The notes: a model not told the origin generated them from the letters alone. Shown: positions 48,961 to 59,911, counted from the first letter of the stretch. The stretch is DNA of 64,000 nt from Pseudomonas oryzihabitans (GCF_007665395.1 NZ_VDND01000005.1:124001-188000); one strand, 5' to 3'. Made by a program: numbers and translations.

Positions 48961-50469
48961 GTGCAGCAGCCCAACATTCTCTTCCTCATGGCCGACCAGA
49001 TGGCGGCGCCCATCCTGCCGCTGTACGACGCCGCCTCGCCGATCAAGCTGCCGAACCTGCAGCGCCTGGCCGAAGGCGCCGTGGTGTTCGACTCGGCCTA
49101 CTGCAACAGCCCGCTGTGCGCGCCTTCGCGCTTCACCCTGGTGAGTGGCCAGCTGCCGTCGAAGATCGGTGCCTACGACAACGCCGCCGATTTCGCCGCC
49201 GACATCCCTACCTATGCCCATCATCTGCGCCGCCTCGGCTATCGCACGGCGCTGTCGGGCAAGATGCACTTCTGTGGCCCGGACCAGCTGCATGGCTACG
49301 AAGAGCGCCTGACCAGCGACATCTATCCGGCCGACTACGGCTGGGCGGTGAACTGGGATGAACCCGAGGTGCGGCCGAGCTGGTACCACAACATGTCCTC
49401 GGTGCTGCAGGCCGGGCCTTGCGTGCGTACCAACCAGCTGGACTTCGACGAGGAGGTGGTCTTCAAGGCGCGCCAGTACCTCTACGACCATGTGCGGCGT
49501 GGCGACGCCCAGCCCTTCTGCCTGACCGTTTCCCTGACCCATCCCCACGATCCCTACACCATCCCCCGGGAATTCTGGGACCTGTACAACGAGACCGACA
49601 TCCCCTTGCCGGGTGACCCCATCCCTCAGGCCGAGCAGGATCCCCACAGCCAGCGGCTGCTCAAGGTGATGGACCTGTGGGACAAGCCACTCCCCGAGGC
49701 CAAGATCCGCGATGCCCGTCAGGCCTACTACGGCGCCTGCAGCTACGTCGACGCCCAGATCGGCCAGCTGCTCAAGACCCTGGAGGAGTGCGGCCTCGCC
49801 GAGGACACGGTGATCGTCTTCTCCGGCGACCACGGCGACATGCTCGGCGAGCGCGGACTCTGGTACAAGATGCACTGGTTCGAGATGGCCGCCCGGGTCC
49901 CGCTGCTGATCCACGCGCCCGCGCGCTTCGCCCCGGCGCGGGTCAAGGCCTCGGTGTCGACCCTGGATTTGCTGCCGACCTTCGTCGAGCTGGCCGGCGG
50001 CAGCCTGCCCGCGGCGCTGCCGCTGGACGGGCGTTCGCTGCTGGCGCACCTGGAGGGACGGCAGGGGCACGACGAGGTCATCGGCGAATACCTGGCCGAG
50101 GGCACCGTCAGCCCGCTGCTGATGATCCGTCGCGGCCCCTACAAGTACATCCACTGCGAACTGGATCCGCCGCTGCTGTTCGATGTGCAGAACGATCCGC
50201 TGGAACGTGAGAACCTGGCCGCCAGCGCCGACTATGCCGAGCTGCTCGCCGCCTTCCAGGCCGAGGTCCGCCAGCGCTGGGACCTGCCGCGCCTGCACGG
50301 CGAGGTGCTGGCCAGCCAGCGGCGGCGGCGCTTCGTCGCGGCGGCGCTGGCGCAGGGCGAGCGGACCAGCTGGGATCACCAGCCCTTCGTCGACGCCAGC
50401 CAGCAGTACATGCGCAACCATATCGACCTCGACGACCTGGAACGCCGCGCCCGCTACCCTCAACCCTGA
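48961..50469 (+). CDS. betC: Choline-sulfatase
   Basis: Hydrolyses choline-O-sulfate to choline and sulfate in the cytoplasm, feeding glycine-betaine synthesis and sulfur supply. The 502-residue type I sulfatase has metal-binding Asp12 (MADQM) and the formylglycine motif CAPSR with Cys53. The C-terminal region (RRRFVAAALAQGERTSWDHQ) is typical of BetC. The start is GTG at 48961 after GCAGGAGACC. The choline-binding gene follows in 16 bases. Confidence 0.95.
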   Translation: MQQPNILFLMADQMAAPILPLYDAASPIKLPNLQRLAEGAVVFDSAYCNSPLCAPSRFTLVSGQLPSKIGAYDNAADFAADIPTYAHHLRRLGYRTALSGKMHFCGPDQLHGYEERLTSDIYPADYGWAVNWDEPEVRPSWYHNMSSVLQAGPCVRTNQLDFDEEVVFKARQYLYDHVRRGDAQPFCLTVSLTHPHDPYTIPREFWDLYNETDIPLPGDPIPQAEQDPHSQRLLKVMDLWDKPLPEAKIRDARQAYYGACSYVDAQIGQLLKTLEECGLAEDTVIVFSGDHGDMLGERGLWYKMHWFEMAARVPLLIHAPARFAPARVKASVSTLDLLPTFVELAGGSLPAALPLDGRSLLAHLEGRQGHDEVIGEYLAEGTVSPLLMIRRGPYKYIHCELDPPLLFDVQNDPLERENLAASADYAELLAAFQAEVRQRWDLPRLHGEVLASQRRRRFVAAALAQGERTSWDHQPFVDASQQYMRNHIDLDDLERRARYPQP

Positions 50470-50485
50470 ACCAAGGAAAACGGCC

Positions 50486-51403
50486 ATGAAACCTGGAATC
50501 TTCGCTACGTTCACGCTGGCCCTGGTCAGCCTGTCGGCCCAGGCCGAGGAGCAGGCCTGCGGTACGGTTCGCCTGGCCGACCCAGGCTGGAGCGACATCG
50601 CCGCCACCAATGCGCTCACCGGCGCGATCCTGAGCGCGCTCGGCTACCAGAGCAAGGTCGAGACCCTGGCTGTGCCCATCATCTACGGTGGCCTGCGCGA
50701 CGGGCAGGTGGACGCCTTCCTCGGCAATTGGATGCCGGCGCAGCAGGCGCACTACGACCAGTTCGTGAAGAGCGGCCAGGTCACCGAGCTGGCGCAGAAC
50801 CTGACCGGGACCGAATTCACCCTGGCGGTCCCCACCTATGTCTGGGACGGCGGGGTGAAGAGCTTCGCCGATCTGGCGAAGCATGCCGAGCAGTTCGACA
50901 AGAAGATCTATGGCATCGGCGCCGGCGCGCCGGCCAACCAGTCGTTGCAGAAGATCATCCAGGGCAACGAATTCGGCCTGGGTGGCTGGCAACTGGTGGA
51001 GTCCAGCGAGCAGGCCATGCTGTCCCAGGTCGGGCGGGCGGTGAAGCGCGACAAATGGGTGGTTTTCCTCGGCTGGACGCCCCATCCCATGAACGTCGAC
51101 TACCCGATCAAGTACCTCAGCGGGGGTGACAAGTACTTCGGCACCGCCGGTACGGTGAACACCCTGACGCGAAAGGGCTATGCCGAGCAGTGTCCCAATC
51201 CCGCCCGGCTGCTGAGCAACCTGAAGTTCACGCTGGACATGGAAAACGCCGTCATGAGCGCCGCCCGGGACAAGGGCGGTAGCTACGACAGCGCCGCCAA
51301 GGCCTGGCTCAAGGCCCATCCCCAGGTCCTGGAGCCCTGGCTGCAGGGGGTGACCACCCGCGCGGGCCAGCCCGCCTTGCCGGCGGTGCAGCAGGCGCTC
51401 TGA
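50486..51403 (+). CDS. choX: Choline ABC transporter substrate-binding protein
   Basis: A 305-residue periplasmic binding protein with signal peptide (MKPGIFATFTLALVSLSAQA) and OpuAC/ChoX-type fold: VRLADPGWSDIAATNALTGAIL and VDAFLGNWMPAQQAHYD are classical quaternary-ammonium-binding segments. It lies 16 bases behind betC, so the two are co-transcribed. Neither the permease nor the ATPase is in the window, so it must share a transporter encoded elsewhere. Confidence 0.9.
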   Translation: MKPGIFATFTLALVSLSAQAEEQACGTVRLADPGWSDIAATNALTGAILSALGYQSKVETLAVPIIYGGLRDGQVDAFLGNWMPAQQAHYDQFVKSGQVTELAQNLTGTEFTLAVPTYVWDGGVKSFADLAKHAEQFDKKIYGIGAGAPANQSLQKIIQGNEFGLGGWQLVESSEQAMLSQVGRAVKRDKWVVFLGWTPHPMNVDYPIKYLSGGDKYFGTAGTVNTLTRKGYAEQCPNPARLLSNLKFTLDMENAVMSAARDKGGSYDSAAKAWLKAHPQVLEPWLQGVTTRAGQPALPAVQQAL

Positions 51404-51406
51404 TGG

Positions 51407-52940
<1,534 letters not shown>

Positions 52941-52945
<5 letters not shown>

Positions 52946-52984
52946 TTTGACCTCGGCGAGTCATTCGGACCTGGTCATTATGAC
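52941..52984. promoter_or_regulatory. Three NorR-type enhancer sites
   Basis: Three GT-N7-AC dyads occur: GTCAATTTGAC (52941-52951, covering the norR start), GTCATTCGGAC (52960-52970) and GTCATTATGAC (52974-52984, within the longer perfect palindrome CTGGTCATTATGACCAG 52971-52987). GT-N7-AC is the core recognised by NorR, and three sites is the number used at E. coli norVW. Confidence 0.8.
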
Positions 52985-53010
52985 CAGTAGCGCCGGTAAA
53001 AGCTTGATCT

Positions 53011-53026
53011 AGGGCAGTTTCTTGCC
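53011..53026 (+). promoter_or_regulatory. Sigma-54 (-24/-12) promoter of hmp
   Basis: AGGGCAGTTTCTTGCC has the invariant GG and GC separated by ten bases and TTGC at -12. It lies 27 bases after the last NorR site and 50 bases before the hmp ATG. Confidence 0.75.
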
Positions 53027-53075
53027 TGGCACGACTCGTGATACGGCCAGCACAGTCCTATTTGGAGCAGTCTGC

Positions 53076-54245
53076 ATGCCGTCACCCGAGCAAAGAGCCA
53101 TCATCAAGGCCACCATCCCCCTGCTGGAGACCGGCGGTGAAGCCCTGACGCGCCACTTCTACGACAAGCTGCTGGGTGACCACCCCGAGATCCGTCCGCT
53201 GTTCAATGGCGCCCACCAGGCCAGTGGCGCCCAGGCGCGGGCACTGGCGCGGGCGGTGCTGATGTACGCCCGCCATATCGACCACCTGGAGAGCCTGGGG
53301 CCGCTGGTGGAGCAGATCGTCAACAAGCACGTCTCGCTGCAGGTCCAGGCAGATCATTATCCGCTGGTGGGCATCGCCCTGCTGCAGAGCATTCGCGAGG
53401 TACTGGGAGCGGAGGTGGCGACCGATGCGGTGATCGCTGCCTGGGCCGCCGCCTACGGCCAGCTGGCCAACCTGCTGATCGGCGCCGAGGAACGGCGCTA
53501 TGCGGCCCAGGCCGAGGCGCCGGGTGGCTGGCGCGGTGCACGGCCCTTTCGGATCGCCCGGATCGAGCCGGAAAGCGACGAGATCAGCTCCTTCTACCTG
53601 GAGCCGGTGGACGGCCTGCCCACCAGTATCGCCCAGCCTGGCCAGTACCTGGGGTTGAGCCTGACCCTGGAGGGCATCGAATACCGCCGCAACTATTCGA
53701 TCTCGGCGGCCAGCCGCGGGCATGGCTATCGCATCAGCGTCAAGCAGCAGCCGGGTGGGGTGGTCTCGCGCTTCCTGCACGCCGATGCCCACGAGGGCCT
53801 GGTGCTCCAGGTGTTCGCGCCAGCGGGCGACTTCGTCCTGCAGGCGTCGACCAAGCCGTTGCTGCTGATCGCCGGTGGCGTCGGCATCACGCCGTTATTG
53901 CCGATGGTCTCGGCCGCCTTGCCCAGCGGGCGGCCGATCCAGCTCATCCATTGCACCCGGCACGCCGGGGTTCAGGCCTTTGGACATTGGCTGGAGGAGC
54001 AGGCCGCCCATCGTCCGCAACTGCAGCTGTACTTCTGCTACAGCGAGCCGCGGGTCGAGGAAGCCTATGCCTCGCGGCTGGATCGCGTGCGCCTGCAGCG
54101 CTGGTTACCCAAGGCACGCGACCTGGACGCCTATGTGCTCGGCCCGCAGCCCTTCATGGCGCAGGTGCGTCGCGATCTGCTGGACTTGGGCGTACCGGAA
54201 AGACAGATCCGCCACGAGTTCTTCGGACCCGCGGCGGATCTCTAG
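53076..54245 (+). CDS. hmp: Flavohaemoglobin, nitric oxide dioxygenase
   Basis: Oxidises NO to nitrate with O2 and NAD(P)H. The 389-residue protein has a globin domain (1-140; Tyr29, Gln53 and proximal His85), a FAD-binding domain with RRNYSISAASRG (about 200-215) and a C-terminal NAD-binding domain (LLIAGGVGITPLLPMV; LGPQPFMAQVRRDL). The ATG at 53076 (MPSPEQRAIIKATIPLLE) aligns with the family; the longer frame is not conserved. Named fhp in P. aeruginosa. Confidence 0.96.
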   Translation: MPSPEQRAIIKATIPLLETGGEALTRHFYDKLLGDHPEIRPLFNGAHQASGAQARALARAVLMYARHIDHLESLGPLVEQIVNKHVSLQVQADHYPLVGIALLQSIREVLGAEVATDAVIAAWAAAYGQLANLLIGAEERRYAAQAEAPGGWRGARPFRIARIEPESDEISSFYLEPVDGLPTSIAQPGQYLGLSLTLEGIEYRRNYSISAASRGHGYRISVKQQPGGVVSRFLHADAHEGLVLQVFAPAGDFVLQASTKPLLLIAGGVGITPLLPMVSAALPSGRPIQLIHCTRHAGVQAFGHWLEEQAAHRPQLQLYFCYSEPRVEEAYASRLDRVRLQRWLPKARDLDAYVLGPQPFMAQVRRDLLDLGVPERQIRHEFFGPAADL

Positions 54246-54255
54246 TGCAGCAAGG

Positions 54256-54277
54256 CCCGCGGCCGGACGGCCGCGGG
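54256..54277. terminator. Bidirectional hairpin between hmp and the DUF1161 gene
   Basis: CCCGCGGCC-GGAC-GGCCGCGGG is a perfect 9-bp stem between two convergent genes. It lacks a clear T-run on either side. Confidence 0.5.
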
Positions 54278-54284
54278 ACACCTC

Positions 54285-54512
54285 TCAGCGACGCTGGTAG
54301 ACGATGTCCTTGCTACCACCTTCGCAGCTGCCCACCACCTTGGCGGAGGCGCTGGCGCTGCCCTTGTCCACCACCTCCAGGCTGTAGTGCGCGACCTGCT
54401 TGGCCTGCAGCTTGGCATCGATATCGGCCTTGACCGTGTCGCAGGAGGTACCAGCGGCGAAGGCGCCGCCGCTCAGGGCCAACAAACCGAGGGTGATCAC
54501 GACTCTACGCAT
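54285..54512 (-). CDS. DUF1161 small exported protein
   Basis: A 75-residue protein with a signal peptide (MRRVVITLGLLALSGGAFA) and the mature DUF1161 core, including two cysteines (SCDTVKADIDAKL and GSCEGGSKDIVYQR) that may form a disulfide. The function of the family is unknown. It follows dodecin in the same direction, 43 bases apart. Confidence 0.85.
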   Translation of the reverse strand: MRRVVITLGLLALSGGAFAAGTSCDTVKADIDAKLQAKQVAHYSLEVVDKGSASASAKVVGSCEGGSKDIVYQRR

Positions 54513-54555
54513 CTTGCCTGTCCTTTTGCGAAAGGGTGAAGTCTGGAGTATCTAC

Positions 54556-54771
54556 TCAGCTGGCTTCGATACGGAAGCCGATCTTCAGGGTGACCTGGTA
54601 GTGGGCTACCTTGGCATCCTGGATATGACCGCGGATCTCGCCCACCTCGAACCATTCGAGGTTCTTCACCGACTTGGCGGTCTCGGCCAGGGCGTTGTTG
54701 ATGGCGTCCTCGACGCTGGTGGTGGAGGAGCCGACGATTTCCAGCTTCTTGTAGGTGTGATGATCGGACAT
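54556..54771 (-). CDS. Dodecin (flavin-binding)
   Basis: A 71-residue protein matching dodecin, which assembles into hollow dodecamers that store or buffer flavins (FMN/riboflavin, or CoA-bound forms in some bacteria). Features: KLEIVGSSTTSVEDAINNAL and the flavin-stacking tryptophan in NLEWFEVGEIRGHI. Length and ending (LKIGFRIE) fit. Confidence 0.92.
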   Translation of the reverse strand: MSDHHTYKKLEIVGSSTTSVEDAINNALAETAKSVKNLEWFEVGEIRGHIQDAKVAHYQVTLKIGFRIEAS

Positions 54772-54989
54772 GAACTATCTCCTGAGTCAGCAATGACGAG
54801 CGTTACAGCCGGTGGCCGGCAACGCGTTGACCGGTGTCGCGGTCGACTCGCCGGAAAGGGTGCTACTGACATTTCAGGCCGCGGAATGCCCCGATAAGTT
54901 CACTGGCCAGGCTCTCGGGCAAGGCTTTGCTGCACTTTCCACCGGCTCGGTAGTCACATTCCCTGAATCCGTCCATCCAGGAGGTTGTC

Positions 54990-55313
54990 ATGGCCCGTAA
55001 CACCGATTACCAGGCGTCCATCGCCAGCATCGAGAACGAAATCAACAGCCTGCTCGACTCGCTGGCATCCCTGAAGAAGAACGCTGCGCGCGAATCCCGC
55101 AGTGGCCTGAGTTCCCTCAAGAGCACCGCTCGCGAAGCCTTCCACAACTCGGGCGATTCGCTGGAAGAGGTCTATGACGATGTGCGCCGGCTGACCCGTC
55201 AGTACGGTCGTGCCGCCAGCGGCGTGGCCCGCGAACATCCCTGGGCCACCGTTGGCATCGCTGCTGGCGTGACCATCCTGGTCGGCTGGGCGCTGCTGCG
55301 CGGCGACCACTGA
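54990..55313 (+). CDS. DUF883 (ElaB/YqjD-like) membrane-anchored protein
   Basis: A 107-residue protein: a charged helical N-terminal part (residues 8-80, coiled-coil-like) and one C-terminal membrane helix (HPWATVGIAAGVTILVGWALL). This is the ElaB/YqjD/DUF883 layout; E. coli members are stationary-phase, ribosome-associated inner-membrane proteins. A GGAGG lies well placed before the ATG. Confidence 0.88.
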   Translation: MARNTDYQASIASIENEINSLLDSLASLKKNAARESRSGLSSLKSTAREAFHNSGDSLEEVYDDVRRLTRQYGRAASGVAREHPWATVGIAAGVTILVGWALLRGDH

Positions 55314-55323
55314 TAGCAGTCGG

Positions 55324-55349
55324 CAAAGGCATCCTGCGGGATGCCTTTG
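55324..55349. terminator. Bidirectional terminator between DUF883 gene and trpI
   Basis: CAAAGGCATCC-TGCG-GGATGCCTTTG, an 11-bp perfect stem, lies between two convergent stop codons. Flanking A/T runs are short. Confidence 0.75.
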
Positions 55350-55352
55350 GCA

Positions 55353-56249
55353 TCAGGTACCGGCCAGCTCGCGCCTGAGCCAGGCCGCCAACCGCTCCAC
55401 CCGTTCATCCGCCAGTCGACCCGGCGCCCACAGCGCCAGCTCCGCACCGGTCGCCGCGAATCCCCAGGGTGCCACCAGTCGCCCCGCCTTCAGGTCCGCC
55501 GCCACCAAGGGCTCCGGCGCGATCGCCACGCCCAATCCCGACAGCGCCGCCTCCAGCAGGTAGTAGAGGTGCTCGAAGCCCTGCCCGTAGGCCAGCGCCG
55601 GGTGTTCCAGCCCCTGGGTGGCGAACCACTGCGGCCAGGCCTGGGGCCGCGACAGGGTGTGCAACAACGGCTCCGCCAGCAGCGCCGCCAGCTCACCGTC
55701 CTTGAGGCGCAGGTAGGCGGGACAATAGGGGCTCAGCACCGGGCCGATGAGCTCGGGTGCTAGGTGGTAGGGCGTGACGTCCAGCGGCGGCGCGGTCTCG
55801 GTGAACAGCAGGCTGGCATCCAGGCCGGCGGCGGCCAGCGGCGTATCGTCGGTACGGGTCGAGAGATGCAGGCGCAGCTCCGGTAGATCCCGGTTGAGGC
55901 GGTCCAGTCGCGGGATGAACCAGCGCGCCACCAGGCTACCCGGGCAACCCAGCACGAACGGACCCTGGCGACTGCCGGCCTTGAGCTCGGCACAGACCTC
56001 GCGCAGTCGGGCGAAGGTCTCGGCACTCACGTCGCGTAGCCGCAGGCCGGCCTCGGTCAAGGCCAGGCCACGGCCTTCGCGGCGAAACAGCGCCACGCCA
56101 AGCTGTTCCTCCAGCGCACGTATCTGTCGACTCACGGCGCCATGGGTGACGTGTAGCTCATCGCCGGCGCGGCTCATGCCGCCCAGGCGAGCTGTGGCCT
56201 CGAAGGCGCGCAAGGCGTTCAGCGGGGGCAAATCGTGGAGATCGCTCAT
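55353..56249 (-). CDS. trpI: LysR-type activator of trpBA
   Basis: TrpI activates trpBA in response to indoleglycerol phosphate in Pseudomonas. The 298-residue LysR protein begins [32 protein letters not shown], with HTH residues [18 protein letters not shown]. It is divergent from trpB over 92 bases, the classical trpI-trpBA layout, and the shared region is where TrpI binds. Resemblance to GcvA-type regulators is normal for TrpI. Confidence 0.93.
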   Translation of the reverse strand: MSDLHDLPPLNALRAFEATARLGGMSRAGDELHVTHGAVSRQIRALEEQLGVALFRREGRGLALTEAGLRLRDVSAETFARLREVCAELKAGSRQGPFVLGCPGSLVARWFIPRLDRLNRDLPELRLHLSTRTDDTPLAAAGLDASLLFTETAPPLDVTPYHLAPELIGPVLSPYCPAYLRLKDGELAALLAEPLLHTLSRPQAWPQWFATQGLEHPALAYGQGFEHLYYLLEAALSGLGVAIAPEPLVAADLKAGRLVAPWGFAATGAELALWAPGRLADERVERLAAWLRRELAGT

Positions 56250-56341
56250 CTGTGAGTTTTCCTGACGGGTCAGTGCGATCTTATCGATTTATCACCGGCG
56301 CTCAAGGCGGTAAGGTAGATCCATCTTCGCAGGAGAATCCC

Positions 56342-57550
56342 ATGACCCAGACCGCTTATCGCCAAGGCCCCGACGCCCAGGGCATGTTCGGCCAGTTCGG
56401 CGGCCGCTATGTCGCCGAAACCCTGATGCCGCTGATCCTCGATCTGCAGCACGAATACGAAACCGCCATGCAGGATCCGGCGTTCCTCGACCAACTGGCC
56501 TATTTCCAGCGCGACTACGTGGGGCGGCCCAACCCGCTGTACTTCGCCGAGCGCCTGACCGAGCACTTCGGGGGTGCCAAGATCTATCTGAAGCGCGAGG
56601 AGCTGAACCACACCGGCGCGCACAAGATCAACAACTGCATCGGCCAGATCCTGCTGGCCAAGCGCATGGGCAAGACCCGCATCATCGCCGAGACCGGTGC
56701 CGGCATGCACGGCGTGGCCACCGCCACCGTCGCCGCGCGCTTCGGCCTGCCCTGCGTCATCTACATGGGCAGCACCGACATCGACCGCCAGCAGGCCAAC
56801 GTCTTCCGCATGAAGCTGCTGGGTGCCCAGGTGATTCCGGTCACGTCCGGTACCGGCACCCTCAAGGACGCCATGAACGAGGCGCTGCGCGACTGGGTGA
56901 CCAACGTCGCCGATACCTTCTACCTGATCGGTACCGTGGCCGGTCCGCATCCCTATCCGGCCATGGTCCGTGACTTCCAGGCAGTGATCGGCCGCGAGAC
57001 CCGCGCCCAGATCCTGGAGAAGGAAGGGCGCCTGCCCGACAGCCTGATCGCCTGCGTCGGTGGCGGCTCCAACGCCATGGGCCTGTTCCACGAGTTCCTC
57101 GACGACACCGAGGTGGCCATCATCGGCGTCGAAGCCGGTGGCCACGGCGTGGATACCGACAAGCACGCCTCCAGCCTGAACGGCGGGGTGCCCGGGGTGC
57201 TGCACGGCAACCGCACCTTCCTGTTGCAGGACGACGATGGCCAGATCATCGACGCCCACTCGATCTCCGCCGGCCTGGACTATCCCGGCATCGGCCCGGA
57301 GCACGCCCACCTGCACGACGTGAAGCGGGTGGAGTACGTGCCGATCAACGACGACGAGGCACTCAAGGCCTTCCACCAGACCTGCCGCCTGGAAGGCATC
57401 ATCCCGGCGCTGGAAACCGCCCACGCCCTGGCCGAGGCCTATAAGCGCGCTCCGCACCTGCCCAAGGACCACCTCATGGTGATCTGCCTCTCGGGCCGCG
57501 GCGACAAGGACATGCAGACTGTGATGAGCCACCTGGGAGACGCCCTATGA
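56342..57550 (+). CDS. trpB: Tryptophan synthase beta chain
   Basis: Joins indole and serine, using pyridoxal phosphate. The 402-residue protein has the PLP lysine Lys95 in HTGAHKINN and the phosphate loop [10 protein letters not shown]. The ATG at 56342 ([24 protein letters not shown]) follows AGGAGAA; a longer frame into the promoter was rejected. Confidence 0.98.
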   Translation: MTQTAYRQGPDAQGMFGQFGGRYVAETLMPLILDLQHEYETAMQDPAFLDQLAYFQRDYVGRPNPLYFAERLTEHFGGAKIYLKREELNHTGAHKINNCIGQILLAKRMGKTRIIAETGAGMHGVATATVAARFGLPCVIYMGSTDIDRQQANVFRMKLLGAQVIPVTSGTGTLKDAMNEALRDWVTNVADTFYLIGTVAGPHPYPAMVRDFQAVIGRETRAQILEKEGRLPDSLIACVGGGSNAMGLFHEFLDDTEVAIIGVEAGGHGVDTDKHASSLNGGVPGVLHGNRTFLLQDDDGQIIDAHSISAGLDYPGIGPEHAHLHDVKRVEYVPINDDEALKAFHQTCRLEGIIPALETAHALAEAYKRAPHLPKDHLMVICLSGRGDKDMQTVMSHLGDAL

Positions 57551-58353
57551 GCCGCCTGGAAACCCGCTTCGCCGCGCTGAAGGCCGAGGGCCGCGCGGCC
57601 CTGGTCACCTACACCACCGCCGGCGATCCGGACTACGCCACCGCCCTGGCCATCCTCAAGGGCTTGCCGGCGGCCGGTGCCGACGTCATCGAGCTGGGCA
57701 TGCCCTTCACCGATCCCATGGCCGACGGCCCGGCCATCCAGGCGGCCGCGCTGCGTGCCCTGCAGGGGGGCCAGAATCTGGCCAAGACCCTGGAGATGGT
57801 GCGTGATTTCCGCCGCGGCGAGCAGGAAACGCCGCTGGTGCTGATGGGCTACTACAACCCCATCCATCGCTATGGCGTGGAGCGCTTCCTGGCCGAAGCG
57901 GCCGAAGCCGGAGTGGATGGCCTGATCGTGGTCGACCTGCCGCCCGAGCATGACGCCGAGCTGGCGCTGCCGGCCCAGGCCGCCGGCATCGACTTCATCC
58001 GCCTGACCACCCCGACCACCGACGACGTCCGCCTGCCGCGGGTGCTCAACACCAGCTCGGGTTTCGTCTACTACGTCTCCGTCGCCGGCGTGACCGGGGC
58101 TGGCTCGGCTACCACCGAGCACGTCGAAGCCGCCGTGGCCCGCCTGCGCCGCTTCACCGATCTGCCCCTGGCGGTAGGCTTCGGCATCCGCACCCCGGAG
58201 CAGGCGCGCGTCATCGCCCGGCTCGCCGATGGCGTGGTGGTGGGCTCGGCCTTCGTCGACCAGATCGCCAAGGCCGCTTCCGCGGGCGCGGCCATCGACG
58301 GCGTGCTCGGTCTGTGCAAGCAGTTGTCGGATAGCGTCCGTACCGCGCGCTGA
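57547..58353 (+). CDS. trpA: Tryptophan synthase alpha chain
   Basis: Cleaves indoleglycerol phosphate to indole, which is channelled to TrpB. The 268-residue TIM-barrel has catalytic Glu49 ([11 protein letters not shown]) and Asp60 (MADGPAIQ), and [10 protein letters not shown] near the phosphate site. The start overlaps the trpB stop by 4 bases (ATGA). Confidence 0.98.
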   Translation: MSRLETRFAALKAEGRAALVTYTTAGDPDYATALAILKGLPAAGADVIELGMPFTDPMADGPAIQAAALRALQGGQNLAKTLEMVRDFRRGEQETPLVLMGYYNPIHRYGVERFLAEAAEAGVDGLIVVDLPPEHDAELALPAQAAGIDFIRLTTPTTDDVRLPRVLNTSSGFVYYVSVAGVTGAGSATTEHVEAAVARLRRFTDLPLAVGFGIRTPEQARVIARLADGVVVGSAFVDQIAKAASAGAAIDGVLGLCKQLSDSVRTAR

Positions 58354-58533
58354 GCCCAGGCTAAAGGCTGAAAAGGACCGCCCAGGCGGTAATGCCGATC
58401 AGTCGAGCCTTCGTCTAAGGTGTTGGAAAGAGGTTGATGGCCGTTTGCTGACGCGGGGAGCTTGGATCTGGCTTTAGTCATGCCATCGCGACCGCGTCTA
58501 CAGGGATGCTCTGACGGTAGGAGCAACTGCCTC

Positions 58534-58619
58534 ATCGCGGCCATGGCGGTCCGCCGATGCGGCCGCTCCTACAGGTACAGGATGCCTGTGTAGGAGCGGC
58601 CCATGGCCGCGATAAAGCC
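58534..58619. repeat. REP-like GTAGGAG inverted pair downstream of trpA
   Basis: A unit from ATCGCGGCC to CTCCTAC (58534-58572) faces GTAGGAGCGGCCCATGGCC (58590 onward to 58619). The first unit differs from the copy at 24256-24294 at only a few positions. Confidence 0.75.
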
Positions 58620-58684
58620 ACGGCGATCCGAGGTCCAGGTAGCGACCCATTGAACAGTCACCCTGACCCAATGCCGATCAGTTG

Positions 58685-58722
58685 AAAACGCCGCGTTCTT
58701 GTGAAGAGCACGCGGCGTTTTT
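58685..58722 (+). terminator. Strong rho-independent terminator in the trpA downstream region
   Basis: AAAACGCCGCGT and ACGCGGCGTTTTT flank a 13-base loop. The T-run follows on the plus strand, 330 bases after trpA; an A-run allows function on the other strand too. It may end trpBA or an unseen small RNA. Confidence 0.75.
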
Positions 58723-59490
58723 GTGCTTGCCAGGGTAGCGCGAAGCTCGCGTGGACCGTGATCAGTCTTTAATTGACCAGCCTTAGCCCAGGCGGTCCTT
58801 TTTCATGCGCGGATGCTTTCCAGCCTGTGCATAACCCTGTGAGCAGTCTGTTCGCTTCTCGTGCGAAGGCCGGCCCTGGCAGGGCTCGCCCGAGCCAGGC
58901 GCTTGTTGATCGAATCCGCGAGGGGAGGACGCAGGGTCAGAAGACGGACGACGGGAGACCTTCTCGTCCTTGCCTGGAACGTAAAGGCTGTGGATAAGCC
59001 TTGGGCAAGGTGTCAGCAACCTCCGAGATGATGATCAGCGTGAAATTGCTCAAAAATTGAGCAGATTTGGCGGAGCACTCCTATAGGCCGCAAGGGGACA
59101 TCACCCTCTGGTTTTCCCACATCTACTGTGTGCGCGCCTGTGGAAAAGATGTGGGACCCGACCTGTAGGCCAGGCTTGGCAAGGCTTTCGGAGGATCGTA
59201 CAAAAAATGATCAATCTTGAATGAGCGGTTTTCCACAACCCACAATAGAGCTGCATAGGCCTGTGGATAGGATGTTCGTTCAGTGCTGAAGCCCAGCAAT
59301 GACGCGGCTTCCAGAAAATTGATCAAATAATGATCAATCTACGGCCGGATCATCGAGTCAAGGACTTTCTCGTGTGGCACCAGGGAGTTATCCACTCTTG
59401 CTCAGCGCATGGCGCAGAGATCGATGCCAAGTGAGCTTGTGGATAACTCTGTTGATTTTCTGTTGGGAAGCCTGTGTACTAAGCCTGTCG

Positions 59491-59901
59491 CTAACGCAAG
59501 GTCACCTGTTGTCGCAGTCCTTCCGCCGGCAGGCCGAAGGCACACTCCTCGAAGGTGGCCATGCGCATGCGCAAGGGGGGATTGTTGCTGTAGCCGTATT
59601 GCTCGGTGGGCATGCCGATGAAATTGGTGTCCAGCGTGTTGTTGCCATTGCTGTCGTGGATGACCGACACGGCATAGCGCCCGGGCGGCAGATCGAAGCG
59701 TTGCTCCTGGGCACCCGCCTGGGCGGCGAGGTGGGCCTGGGCGACCGGTGCCCGGTGCTCCTTCCAGGCCTCTTCGTTGGCGAACACGGCCAGTAGCAGC
59801 TGGCCCCCGGAGGCGTCGACCGTCTCCACCCGCACCCGCAACTCGGCGGCGTGCAGCAGACCACTCAGACAGAGACCGGATACCAGCAACAGAGACTTCA
59901 T
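59491..59901 (-). CDS. DUF2141 exported protein
   Basis: A 136-residue protein with a signal peptide (MKSLLLVSGLCLSGLLHA) and a beta-rich mature part with LPPGRYAVSVIHDSNGNNTLDTNFIGMPTEQYG (split over about residues 72-105), typical of DUF2141. I chose ATG at 59901, six bases after AAGGA; an ATG two codons upstream is closer to it. It follows the HAD gene by 10 bases. The function is unknown. Confidence 0.87.
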   Translation of the reverse strand: MKSLLLVSGLCLSGLLHAAELRVRVETVDASGGQLLLAVFANEEAWKEHRAPVAQAHLAAQAGAQEQRFDLPPGRYAVSVIHDSNGNNTLDTNFIGMPTEQYGYSNNPPLRMRMATFEECAFGLPAEGLRQQVTLR

Positions 59902-59911
59902 GGGCATTCCT

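Larger units (their letters stand above)
58354..59490. other. 1.1-kb non-coding region with repeats and DnaA boxes
   Basis: No convincing gene. From left to right: a REP-like inverted pair (58534-58619), a strong terminator-like hairpin (58685-58722), then a lower-GC part from about 59010 to 59460. DnaA boxes: TGTGCATAA 58826-58834, TGTGGATAA 58989-58997, TGTGGATAG 59262-59270, TTATCCACT 59388-59396 and TGTGGATAA 59438-59446. AATGATCAATCT occurs twice (59206-59217, 59329-59340), and TGCTCAA-AAA-TTGAGCA (59047-59063) is a perfect inverted repeat. A 67-codon frame at 59123-59326 has no recognisable features. Confidence 0.65.

Noticed and set aside
53027..53042. TGGCACGACTCGTGAT as the sigma-54 promoter of hmp
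   Set aside because: The -24 half is excellent but the -12 GC is missing; the overlapping site at 53011-53026 has both.
59123..59326. A 67-codon minus-strand frame (MINFLEAASLL...) in the trpA-downstream gap
   Set aside because: No ribosome-binding site or motif, and its Tyr-Pro-Gln-Ala strings are translations of DnaA-like boxes.
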